Made by a program: the position numbers and the translations under genes. Positions 1-7,246 of a stretch of 64,000 nucleotides of DNA are shown piece by piece; position 1 is the first letter of the stretch, and every line of letters begins with the position of its first letter. The DNA is from Burkholderia sp. Leaf177 (GTDB taxonomy: Bacteria; Pseudomonadota; Gammaproteobacteria; Burkholderiales; Burkholderiaceae). The DNA lies in the NCBI RefSeq assembly GCF_001424345.1, contig NZ_LMPF01000002.1:179613-243612 (forward strand). Reading direction: 5' to 3'. Below the pieces are notes generated by a model. It was not told the origin of the DNA. It saw only the letters and a list, made by a program, of their open reading frames with translations, and did not search any database.

Positions 1-105
1 TTCGGTATCGATACCGCTTTGAAAGCGATTGCCGAGCACAAGAAACAATCGGAATTGTCGGGCGTGGTTGAAACGCCGGTGGATCTCGTTATCAAAAAGA
101 AGTAA
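1..105 (+). CDS. C-terminal end of probable sugar ABC transporter substrate-binding protein (partial)
   Basis: An open frame runs in from the left edge and ends at TAA 103-105, giving 34 residues that finish TPVDLVIKKK. A Pro-Val-(Asp)-Leu-Val-x-Lys ending is common in periplasmic binding proteins of CUT2 sugar transporters, and a CUT2 ATPase follows about 200 bases downstream on the same strand. The identity is therefore inferred from the tail sequence and context; the body of the protein lies outside the window. It could also be another periplasmic-binding-fold protein. Confidence 0.45.
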   Translation, partial: FGIDTALKAIAEHKKQSELSGVVETPVDLVIKKK

Positions 106-153
106 GTGGCTACATGGGAAAAAAGATTCGTCAGTCTAATTCTGTCTAAAATC

Positions 154-180
154 TCAAGTACTGAGCATCGCTGCCGATAA
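154..180 (+). promoter_or_regulatory. Sigma-28 (FliA)-type promoter candidate
   Basis: TCAAGTAC (154-161), an 11-base spacer, then GCCGATAA (173-180). The -10 element is an exact match to the sigma-28 consensus and the spacing is exact; the -35 element matches TAAAGTTT at 5 of 8 positions, and TCAAG is a common variant outside enterics. Transcription would start near 187 and run toward the ABC ATPase gene. No flagellar gene is visible here, so the function is unclear. Confidence 0.45.
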
Positions 181-238
181 GTGAAGGAACGGCCAGGTCA
201 CCAACGCGGCTTTCACTGAACGGTCGGACGATGCTCAG
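161..238. repeat. Perfect 10-bp inverted repeat with 58-base spacer
   Basis: CTGAGCATCG at 161-170 and its exact reverse complement CGATGCTCAG at 229-238, followed by the T-rich TGTTTTTA at 241-248. The left arm overlaps the spacer of the sigma-28-like promoter, so only the right arm would lie in a transcript from it. This could be a protein-binding pair, or a terminator for a transcript coming from upstream; the long loop makes the latter weak. Confidence 0.4.
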
Positions 239-349
239 CGTGTTTTTACTGGCGCGAAAGACCGAAAACGCCGGCCGGAGGAGCCTGCTTGCAAACGATT
301 GCGGCACGCTTTGTCCAACCGGGCGCCGGTCGGCAGCAGCGGGAAAGCG

Positions 350-1960
350 ATGGACAAAATCGTGGGAAATGATCCGGTCTTGACGGTCAGCGGTGTCGGC
401 AAGACCTACGTGGAGCCCGTGCTGACGGGCGTCACGCTGGATCTGCGCGCGGGCGAAGTGCTGGCGTTGACAGGCGAAAACGGTGCGGGCAAGAGCACGT
501 TGTCCAAGATCATCGGTGGACTGGTCGATCCAACCACTGGTTCTATGATGCTCGGCGGCGCGCTGTACGCACCGGCGAGCCGCAAGGAAGCCGAGGCGCT
601 CGGCGTGCGCATGGTGATGCAGGAACTGAATCTTCTGCCCACTCTATCGGTCGCGGAGAATTTGTTCCTCAACCGTTTGCCGCAGCGCAAGGGCCTGAAG
701 TTCGGCTGGATAGACCGTGCGGCGCTGCGCGAGGACGCACACCACGCCATGCAGCAAGTAGGACTGGATGCAATCGATCCCGGCACTTTGGTCGGCGAAT
801 TAGGGATCGGGCATCAGCAGATGGTGGAGATCGCGCGCAATTTGATTGGCGATTGCCGCGTGCTGATCCTCGATGAACCCACCGCCATGCTGACGGCGCG
901 CGAGGTCGATCTGCTGTTCGAACAGGTCGAACGGCTGAAGGTGCGGGGCGTGGCGCTGGTGTATATCTCGCACCGGCTGGAAGAGTTGCGGCGGATTGCG
1001 GGGCGCGCGGCCGTGCTGCGCGACGGCAAGCTCGTTCACATCGACGCCATGGCGAATCTGACGAGCGACCGGCTCGTCACGCTGATGGTCGGGCGTGACA
1101 TCGGCGAACGGATCGATCTGGGCGAACGAAAGATTCGGAATGTGGCGCTGAAAGTCGATGGCATGCGCCGCGCCGACGTGGTTCGCGACGTGTCGTTCGA
1201 AGTGAAAGCGGGGGAAATTTTCGGCATCAGCGGGCTGATCGGCGCGGGACGTACCGAGCTGATGCGGCTGATCTACGGCGCGGACAAGGCCGATGGCGGC
1301 GAGGTATCGGTGGCGCATAAAGGCGCGGCGCTCGTGCCGGTGAAGATCGCATCGCCCGCCGACGCGGTCAGGAACGGCATTGCGCTGATCACCGAGGATC
1401 GCAAGGGCGAAGGCCTGCTGTTGCCGCAGCCGATCGCCGCGAACATTTCGCTGGGGAACATCGGGGCGGTATCGAGCAAGGGTTTTGTCGATGGACAGCG
1501 CGAAGCCGCGCTCGCTCAGACGCAGATCGACGCCATGCATATTCGCGCAGCCGGTCCGTCGCAGCCGGTGTCGGAGTTGTCGGGCGGTAATCAGCAAAAG
1601 GTCGTGATCGGGCGCTGGCTTGCACGCGATTCGACGGTTCTGCTCTTCGATGAACCCACGCGCGGCATCGACGTCGGCGCCAAGTTCGACATTTATGCGC
1701 TGATGGGCGCGCTGGCGCTGGAGGGACGCGCGCTGGTGGTGGTATCGAGCGATCTGCGCGAATTGATGCTCATTTGCGACCGGATCGGCGTGATGTCGGC
1801 GGGGCGGATGACCGGAATCTTCGATCGCGATAACTGGACGCAGGATACGCTGCTCGCGGCGGCCTTCGCGGGCTACGCGAAACGCGATGAGATTCTGCAG
1901 GAACCCACAGTGCCGGATGCAAAAGCGCCGCCGGCCGAGACGGGCGAAGTTGAACGATGA
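350..1960 (+). CDS. CUT2-type sugar ABC transporter, duplicated ATP-binding protein
   Basis: The protein energises import of a sugar-like substrate at the inner membrane. It carries two ABC cassettes: Walker A GENGAGKST near residue 45 with Walker B LILDEPTA near 175, and a degenerate second site GLIGAGRTE with the strong signature LSGGNQQKV and Walker B LLFDEPTRGIDVG. This duplicated layout is that of RbsA/XylG/MglA. I chose ATG 350; an in-frame TTG at 299 lies further upstream, and GGAGGAG at 277-283 sits closer to an out-of-frame TTG at 289 that runs only 27 codons. No permease gene follows; the next 365 bases are non-coding before a lacI-type gene. The C-terminal 20 residues are a non-conserved tail. 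The ABC assignment is secure; the substrate is not readable. Confidence 0.9.
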   Translation: MDKIVGNDPVLTVSGVGKTYVEPVLTGVTLDLRAGEVLALTGENGAGKSTLSKIIGGLVDPTTGSMMLGGALYAPASRKEAEALGVRMVMQELNLLPTLSVAENLFLNRLPQRKGLKFGWIDRAALREDAHHAMQQVGLDAIDPGTLVGELGIGHQQMVEIARNLIGDCRVLILDEPTAMLTAREVDLLFEQVERLKVRGVALVYISHRLEELRRIAGRAAVLRDGKLVHIDAMANLTSDRLVTLMVGRDIGERIDLGERKIRNVALKVDGMRRADVVRDVSFEVKAGEIFGISGLIGAGRTELMRLIYGADKADGGEVSVAHKGAALVPVKIASPADAVRNGIALITEDRKGEGLLLPQPIAANISLGNIGAVSSKGFVDGQREAALAQTQIDAMHIRAAGPSQPVSELSGGNQQKVVIGRWLARDSTVLLFDEPTRGIDVGAKFDIYALMGALALEGRALVVVSSDLRELMLICDRIGVMSAGRMTGIFDRDNWTQDTLLAAAFAGYAKRDEILQEPTVPDAKAPPAETGEVER

Positions 1961-2325
1961 ACCGGGTCCCGCGCAACCTGGCATAGCGGGTGCTTTATTT
2001 AAACGTTGCGGGCGGAGTGGGGAACCGCGCAGTGCTTCAAGGATCGGAAGGTACCGGACGTTACGTTACGCGTCGCCTGTTTGCGGCGTAGCGCGGTAAC
2101 AAACGGGACGCGCGCAGTTCAGGCTGCGCGTTAAGCCAAGCGTAATAACCAGAGAAGCCGGCACGGGGATTCACGTCGGCGGACGGCCCACGAGGGTCGC
2201 CAAAACAGAAGGGAACGGGCGCCATCGGGTGGCGGGCTGTGGCGGGCTATAAAAGGCCCAAGCGCGTTGCGGGTGCCAATTAAAAGAGCAAGAGCAAGAC
2301 CAAAAGTCAGAGAGAAGGACCAAGT
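1961..2325. other. 365-base gap without a gene
   Basis: No credible gene is seen. An ATG overlaps the ATPase stop (ATGA, 1957-1960), as a coupled permease start would, but its frame stops after nine codons. A 7-bp hairpin, CGCGCAG (2111-2117) with CTGCGCG (2124-2130), has no T-run and is at best a weak terminator. The end of the gap carries the leader of the LacI gene with GAGAAGG ahead of its ATG. Confidence 0.5.
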
Positions 2326-3360
2326 ATGGCGACAATCAAAGATGTAGCGGCCATTGCGGGCGTTTCGTTCACTACCGTGTCTCATGTGGTGAACAACTCG
2401 CGGCCTGTATCGGCTGAAGTGCGGGTCAAAGTTGAGCGTGCAATCCGGGAGCTGGATTACGTACCGTCGGCGGTGGCGCGTTCCCTCAAGGCGCGCAACA
2501 CGCTCACCATCGGCTTGCTGGTGCCGAACGCGACCAATCCCTATTTCGCGGAACTGGCGCGCGGCGTGGAAGACGGATGCGCGAAGAACGGCTATTGCAT
2601 GTTCTTTTGCAATTCCGACGACGATCCCGCCAAGCAGCGCAGCTATCTTCGCGTGCTGCAGGAAAAGCGCATCGACGGGCTCGTGATTGCATCGGCGGGA
2701 GAAGATGCGGTGCTCGCGCAAAGTCTGGCAGGCGCACGCGAACCCCTGGTGATCCTGGACAGGAACATCGAGGGGGTATCGGCGGATCTGGTGCAGATCG
2801 ACCACGAGAAAGGCGGATATCTCGCTACGCGCCACTTGCTGCAACTCGGGCATTCGCGCGTTGCGTGCATTACCGGGCCGATCGCCACGGCGGTCAGCGC
2901 GATGCGCGTCCACGGCTTCATTCGCGCGATGGCCGAGCGCGGTATCGAGATCGAGCCGAATGCGATTCAGCAAAGCGCGTTTTCAGCGACGGGCGGTTAT
3001 GAAGCCGCTTCGCAACTCTTCGATACGCTGAAGCCCACCGGCATTTTCGCCTGCAACGACATGATGGGCGTCGGCGCATTGCGGGCGGCAGCGGAGCGCG
3101 GGATCAACGTGCCGAAGGATTGCTCGATCATCGGATTCGACGACATCGAGTTGAGCCGATACACCTATCCGGCTTTGTCGACCGTGGGGCAATCGGTACG
3201 TGAACTGGGAGAGCTCGCCGCGCAGACGCTGATCGACCGGATCGCCGGAAATGTGCCGGCGAGCACGCGCAGGCGCGTTGTCACGCCGCATATGATCTTG
3301 CGGGAATCGACGGGCGTCGTGCCGCAAGCTGAAGTGAGCGAAACCGCGCGCGGGCATTGA
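2326..3360 (+). CDS. LacI family transcriptional regulator
   Basis: A 344-residue DNA-binding repressor. The N-terminus MATIKDVAAIAGVSFTTVSH is a canonical LacI helix-turn-helix, followed by the hinge ELDYVPSAVARSLK and a periplasmic-binding-type effector domain from about residue 60 (IGLLVPNATNPYF, then GIFACNDMMGVGALRA and IIGFDDIELSRYTYPALSTV). Full length for the family. It lies downstream of a CUT2 ATPase on the same strand, so it probably controls that sugar system, as RbsR does. GAGAAGG is well placed before ATG 2326. A hairpin terminator follows. The effector is not deducible from sequence alone. Confidence 0.92.
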   Translation: MATIKDVAAIAGVSFTTVSHVVNNSRPVSAEVRVKVERAIRELDYVPSAVARSLKARNTLTIGLLVPNATNPYFAELARGVEDGCAKNGYCMFFCNSDDDPAKQRSYLRVLQEKRIDGLVIASAGEDAVLAQSLAGAREPLVILDRNIEGVSADLVQIDHEKGGYLATRHLLQLGHSRVACITGPIATAVSAMRVHGFIRAMAERGIEIEPNAIQQSAFSATGGYEAASQLFDTLKPTGIFACNDMMGVGALRAAAERGINVPKDCSIIGFDDIELSRYTYPALSTVGQSVRELGELAAQTLIDRIAGNVPASTRRRVVTPHMILRESTGVVPQAEVSETARGH

Positions 3361-3381
3361 TCGAAACACGCAGAACGAAAA

Positions 3382-3404
3382 CGAGCCGGCCTTGTGCCGG
3401 CTCG
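3382..3404 (+). terminator. Hairpin terminator after lacI-type gene
   Basis: Nine-base stem CGAGCCGGC (3382-3390) and GCCGGCTCG (3396-3404) with loop CTTGT, 22 bases after the stop. The downstream side is only moderately T-rich (ATGCATTTGG). An A-run upstream would give a T-run for transcripts on the other strand, so it may act in either direction. Confidence 0.6.
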
Positions 3405-3582
3405 ATGCATTTGGGCCTCTGTTAAAAGCAACCTGCCCGAAGCGCCCGACTGTAAGCATTACGTGTTCACCCTATCCAGATAAACACTTACTTCGTTCGA
3501 ATTTCTGCTTCATTTTGCCGCGAATTAAAGTCCAAAACTGCACGATCGATTCATCTGATGAAACATCATTTCAAGATTTTCC

Positions 3583-3609
3583 TAAAGTGCGTGGCTTACA
3601 GGCCGTAAA
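3583..3609 (+). promoter_or_regulatory. Sigma-28 (FliA) promoter of the chemoreceptor gene
   Basis: TAAAGTGC at 3583-3590, an 11-base spacer and GCCGTAAA at 3602-3609, against consensus TAAAGTTT-N11-GCCGATAA (6 of 8 in both boxes with exact spacing). It sits 90 bases before the chemoreceptor start. Chemoreceptor genes are classical members of the flagellar sigma-28 regulon, so motif and context agree. The rest of the 339-base gap 3361-3699 is AT-richer than the flanks and shows no gene. Confidence 0.75.
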
Positions 3610-3699
3610 ACCTGTGCAAGCAGGCGCATTTGGTTTGTCGCCGAAAACGCGATGCCAAAAATCGCCGCCGATCATTTCAACGCGGCTTCAAGGAAAATC

Positions 3700-5421
3700 A
3701 TGAACATCAGTCTTACGATCAAGGCCCGTCTCGGCCTCACGATGGCCTTCCTCGGCCTTCTGCTCGTAGCTATCGGCGGCCTGGGTCTATACGGCATGAC
3801 GCAAGCGAACCGGGCTTATCGCGATACGTTCGAAAATCAGATGCCCAGCGCCAACGCCGTGAGCAACGCGGAACTCTATTCCGCGCGCGAGCGCCTCGTG
3901 TTCGATCGCGCAGCCTTTCTTGCCGGCACGCCGGAAGCGGCATCGACCATAGAACGGGGCGCGATGATGCGCTCCAAGGCCGATGGCTTCTGGAAAAAGT
4001 ACTCCGAGCTTCCCGTTGCGGACGCCCACGAAAAGCAACTCGCCGATACGTCGAACGCGAAGCGCCTCGCGCTGCAAAAGCTGATCGATGGCGGTTATGA
4101 AGCGGTGAGAGCCAACGATCAGGCGCGCATCGTGGAATCGGCCAAGGCCATGCAGGCAACCTACAACGAACTCTCGGGCGCCAACGACGCGCTGCGCAAG
4201 TTCCAGTTCGATGCCGCCCGCCAGGGTTACGACGCGGCGCAAGGCGCGGCATCCACGTTCGAGACGCTCAGCCTGACCGCGATCGTGATCGGGCTTGCCG
4301 CCGCTGCGTTCTCGTGGTTCGCGCTGCGCCGTGCAATCGGCCGGCCGCTCGATGAGGCGCTCGAACATTTCGATGCCATCGCAGCCGGCGACCTGCGCCG
4401 TCAGGTCAACATTACGTCGCGCGATGAAATGGGCCTGCTCATGCAGGGCCTGGCGCGCATGCAGACGAGCTTGGTCGCCACGGTGCGCAGCGTGCGCTCG
4501 GGCAGCGAATCCATTGCGTCGGCGACCAAACAGATTGCGGCGGGCAATATCGATTTGTCGTCGCGTACCGAAGAACAGGCGTCCGCGTTGCAGGAAACGG
4601 CGTCGAGCATGGACGAATTGACCGGCACCGTGAAGCAGAACGCCGATAACGCCCGCCAGGCCAGCTCGCTCGCGGCGAACGCGTCGGAGATTGCGAACAA
4701 GGGCAGCCGCGTGGTCGCGCAAGTCGTCGGCACGATGGGCGATATCAACCAAAGCTCGGCGAAGATCGCGGACATCATCACGATCATCGAAGGAATCGCG
4801 TTCCAGACGAACATTCTTGCGCTCAACGCCGCAGTTGAAGCGGCGCGTGCCGGCGAGGAAGGACGTGGTTTTGCCGTCGTGGCGGGCGAGGTGCGCAGCT
4901 TGGCGCAGCGTTCATCGGCGGCGGCGAAGGAGATCAAGGGTCTTATCGATACATCGGTGGAACGCGTGCAGTCGGGCACGTCTCTCGTCGATGAAGCCGG
5001 CCGCACGATGGCCGAGATCATCGGCGCGGTGCAGCGCGTGACGGACATCATGGGCGAGATTGCGGCGGCATCGGAGGAACAAAGCAGCGGGATTGAACAG
5101 GTTGCGCGCGCGGTCACGCAAATGGACGAAGTCACGCAGCAGAACGCGGCGCTCGTGGAGGAAGCCGCCGCAGCGGCGCAATCGCTCGAAGATCAGGCGG
5201 CGAAACTGCGCGAAGCCGTGGCCGTGTTTCATCTCAACGACGACGGTTCCGCGGTCGTTGGCGCGGCCCGGACGGCGCCGCGCAATGTCTCGACAGCTGG
5301 CGCGGCAAAATTCCGGCCGTCTGCAACGTTCAAGGGCAAACGCACAACGCCGGCCAAGCCTGCGGCTGCAGCAGCAGCGCGGCCGTTGGCCGCCGCGGGT
5401 GGCGACTGGGAAACATTCTGA
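3700..5421 (+). CDS. Methyl-accepting chemotaxis protein
   Basis: A 573-residue inner-membrane chemoreceptor. A first membrane helix lies at about residues 11-33, a periplasmic four-helix-bundle type sensor domain at 35-188, a second helix near 190-212, then HAMP and the cytoplasmic signalling coiled coil. The hairpin tip carries the conserved run [20 protein letters not shown]. The protein ends DWETF, close to the NWETF pentapeptide that tethers CheR/CheB in high-abundance enteric receptors, after a flexible Ala/Pro-rich linker. AAGGAAA precedes ATG 3700; an upstream in-frame ATG at 3652 would add 16 residues but lacks a good ribosome site. A sigma-28 promoter lies upstream and a strong terminator downstream, so it is monocistronic. 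The ligand is unknown. Confidence 0.95.
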   Translation: MNISLTIKARLGLTMAFLGLLLVAIGGLGLYGMTQANRAYRDTFENQMPSANAVSNAELYSARERLVFDRAAFLAGTPEAASTIERGAMMRSKADGFWKKYSELPVADAHEKQLADTSNAKRLALQKLIDGGYEAVRANDQARIVESAKAMQATYNELSGANDALRKFQFDAARQGYDAAQGAASTFETLSLTAIVIGLAAAAFSWFALRRAIGRPLDEALEHFDAIAAGDLRRQVNITSRDEMGLLMQGLARMQTSLVATVRSVRSGSESIASATKQIAAGNIDLSSRTEEQASALQETASSMDELTGTVKQNADNARQASSLAANASEIANKGSRVVAQVVGTMGDINQSSAKIADIITIIEGIAFQTNILALNAAVEAARAGEEGRGFAVVAGEVRSLAQRSSAAAKEIKGLIDTSVERVQSGTSLVDEAGRTMAEIIGAVQRVTDIMGEIAAASEEQSSGIEQVARAVTQMDEVTQQNAALVEEAAAAAQSLEDQAAKLREAVAVFHLNDDGSAVVGAARTAPRNVSTAGAAKFRPSATFKGKRTTPAKPAAAAAARPLAAAGGDWETF

Positions 5422-5447
5422 AGCTGAATTGACCGCGTGTTTTAAGA

Positions 5448-5474
5448 AGCGCCGCGAGTTTTGCGGCGCTTTTT
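5448..5474 (+). terminator. Rho-independent terminator after the chemoreceptor gene
   Basis: Stem AGCGCCGC (5448-5455) and GCGGCGCT (5463-5470), loop GAGTTTT, followed by TTTTCG. It lies 26 bases after the stop codon. Confidence 0.85.
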
Positions 5475-5663
5475 CGTTTGCGGCGCGTCTACGGCGCGTT
5501 CGGCGCGCGGCATCAGCCCCGGAAAACCTGGCGGCAACGTTTTAAACGTCCGTGTGAAATCGGTGTATCGACGGTGTCTTGAAGTGCGCGCATCCGTTTC
5601 GCGGCCCTTGCCAACTTCCCCGTACACTGTGCGCTGCATCCGATAACCATTTCAGGACATGCC

Positions 5664-6425
5664 ATGACCGAATCCACTCTTGCTGCGCAACTCGTGCAGG
5701 CCCGCCGGCAGCGAACGCTGATCGAGGACCTCGAATCGGCCGATATTCCAGCCGATGCCAACGCAGCCTACGCCATCCAGCACGAAGTCCTGTCGCTGAC
5801 CGGCGCCCGGATCGGCGCGTGGAAAGTCGGCGCCCGATCGCCCGGCGCGCAGGCGAACACGGCGCCTATCGATGCAGAACTCGTTCACACGTCGCCCGCG
5901 CGGATTGCGCACGCCTCGTTTTTTCGCGTACTGATCGAGATGGAAATCGCGTTTCGTTTTACGCACGCGTTGCCACCGCGCGATGAAGCTTACAGCCGCA
6001 GCGAAGTGCTTGCGGCGCTAGGCAGCATGGCGGTCGCGCTTGAAATCGTCGATAGCCGTTTTGCACAGTGGCCCAATCTTGCGCCGCTCGCGCAACTGGC
6101 CGATTCGCAGAATAACGGCGCACTGATCGTGGGCAAGATGGAACCGTACGACGTGATCTCGCCCGGGTTTGATTTCTTGACGCCGCGACTTGATTTAAGC
6201 GTTGATGGCGTCTCCATCGTGCCGCCGAGCGCGGGTAATCCAGCGGGCGACCCGCGTGAATTGCTGGTGTGGTTCGTCAATCATTGCAGCGCTCACGGTC
6301 ATACAGTTCAGCCTTTCTGGACGATCACCACGGGGTCTTATACGGGTGCGCGCCGCATTGAGGGGCCGGGTGTGGTGAGTGGACGTATCGATCGTATTGG
6401 CGATATTGAACTGACGCTCGAGTAA
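5664..6425 (+). CDS. 2-keto-4-pentenoate hydratase family protein (MhpD-like)
   Basis: A 253-residue soluble enzyme of the fumarylacetoacetate hydrolase superfamily. Family signs include IGAWKVGA, the acidic EMEIAFRF metal-ligand region, VALEIVDSRF, and the late segments DSQNNGALIVG and TGSYTGA. Members hydrate 2-hydroxypenta-2,4-dienoate in aromatic meta-cleavage, or decarboxylate related oxo-acids. Length agrees with MhpD/DmpE (about 260). No other meta-pathway gene is adjacent, so the physiological substrate is open. AGGA precedes ATG 5664, and a strong terminator follows at 6521, suggesting a single-gene unit. Confidence 0.82.
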   Translation: MTESTLAAQLVQARRQRTLIEDLESADIPADANAAYAIQHEVLSLTGARIGAWKVGARSPGAQANTAPIDAELVHTSPARIAHASFFRVLIEMEIAFRFTHALPPRDEAYSRSEVLAALGSMAVALEIVDSRFAQWPNLAPLAQLADSQNNGALIVGKMEPYDVISPGFDFLTPRLDLSVDGVSIVPPSAGNPAGDPRELLVWFVNHCSAHGHTVQPFWTITTGSYTGARRIEGPGVVSGRIDRIGDIELTLE

Positions 6426-6520
6426 GCATCCCACGAGCGCCAGACGTACATGAACGAAGCTTCAGCAAATTTGTAACGCTGAATGTGTCGGCTAACGCAA
6501 CGTAGAAAATGCACTATACA

Positions 6521-6546
6521 AAGGCACTCGATGAGTGCCTTTTTTT
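6521..6546 (+). terminator. Rho-independent terminator
   Basis: Nine-base stem AAGGCACTC (6521-6529) and GAGTGCCTT (6533-6541), loop GAT, running into TTTTTTT. It ends the hydratase transcript. Confidence 0.9.
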
Positions 6547-7246
6547 ATTGTTTAAATCCCTTTGCACGTATCGGGTATTGCGTGAATGAATAACGTAAAT
6601 GACGCGCGAAGCTGGGGTTACGGCGGTCAACCAACACGATTGCGAGTCGTTGTGTAAGAAAGAGGCCGCATCGTAATGTATGGATGAGAGCGTTACTAAA
6701 TGACGGCGCGCACCATGTTGGAAAAAGGGCATAAGGTCTGCATCGTTTAGGCTTTGATGCGCGTATATACGCATGTAGTCAGCCGTTCACCCCGCCGATA
6801 CAGAAGCTAATACCGGTGGATAACATGTGGATGAGTCTGTGGATGAACGGTAGATAAGCTCGGCCTAAGGCAATGGATAAGCGGACGTTAAGTGAACGAT
6901 GGGCGAACACTAAGCGACCACTAAGCGAACGATTAGCAAGAAGTACAAACGCGGCGCGCAACTCGTCCGCGGCAGCAGCAGCCCGGTTGTTTGGCTGCTA
7001 ACGTGTCGCATGGGTCCAGGGCTTGTACAGCAAGGCTGTGCAGCTATTGCCGAAGACGTTTCGCGAGTCGGGATGATGATTGTAGGTGAACGAAAATATT
7101 CCACCAAGCTAGGAATACTTCGAAGCAAATCAGCAACGCATTTGCATGAAAAAAAATTCGAATAGGTTTAGGATGAACTGAAGCGATGTTGTTCTGATTA
7201 GGCGCGCCGCGCACACATTGCTTTCTGACTTCGGCGAGGAGGTAGC
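6547..7246. other. 700-base gene-free leader upstream of prkA
   Basis: No open frame here looks like a protein. It contains an 11-bp periodic repeat array at 6797-6941 (listed separately) and an A-rich stretch at 7147-7155. The last bases hold the prkA ribosome site GAGGAGG. I looked for a sigma-54 GG-N10-GC pattern, because yeaGH-type operons are nitrogen-stress controlled in enterics, and found none I would trust. Confidence 0.5.
6797..6941. repeat. Degenerate 11-bp tandem repeat array, about 13 units
   Basis: Successive units start at 6797, 6806, 6819, 6830, 6842, 6853, 6864, 6876, 6887, 6898, 6909, 6920 and 6931. From 6819 the units are 11 or 12 bases long. The consensus is near GATAAGCGAAC; the best-conserved copies are GATAAGCGGAC (6876), ACTAAGCGACC (6909) and ACTAAGCGAAC (6920). 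The period is close to one helical turn, so all copies face the same side of the DNA. Left-hand units also contain TGTGGATGA-like sequences resembling DnaA boxes. It ends about 305 bases before prkA. Confidence 0.7.

Noticed and set aside
6815-6880. Cluster of DnaA-box-like sequences (GGTGGATAA, TGTGGATGA twice) as a replication origin
   Set aside because: None is a perfect box, no parAB/repA/dnaA gene or AT-rich unwinding stretch is near, and the elements are explained by the 11-bp array.
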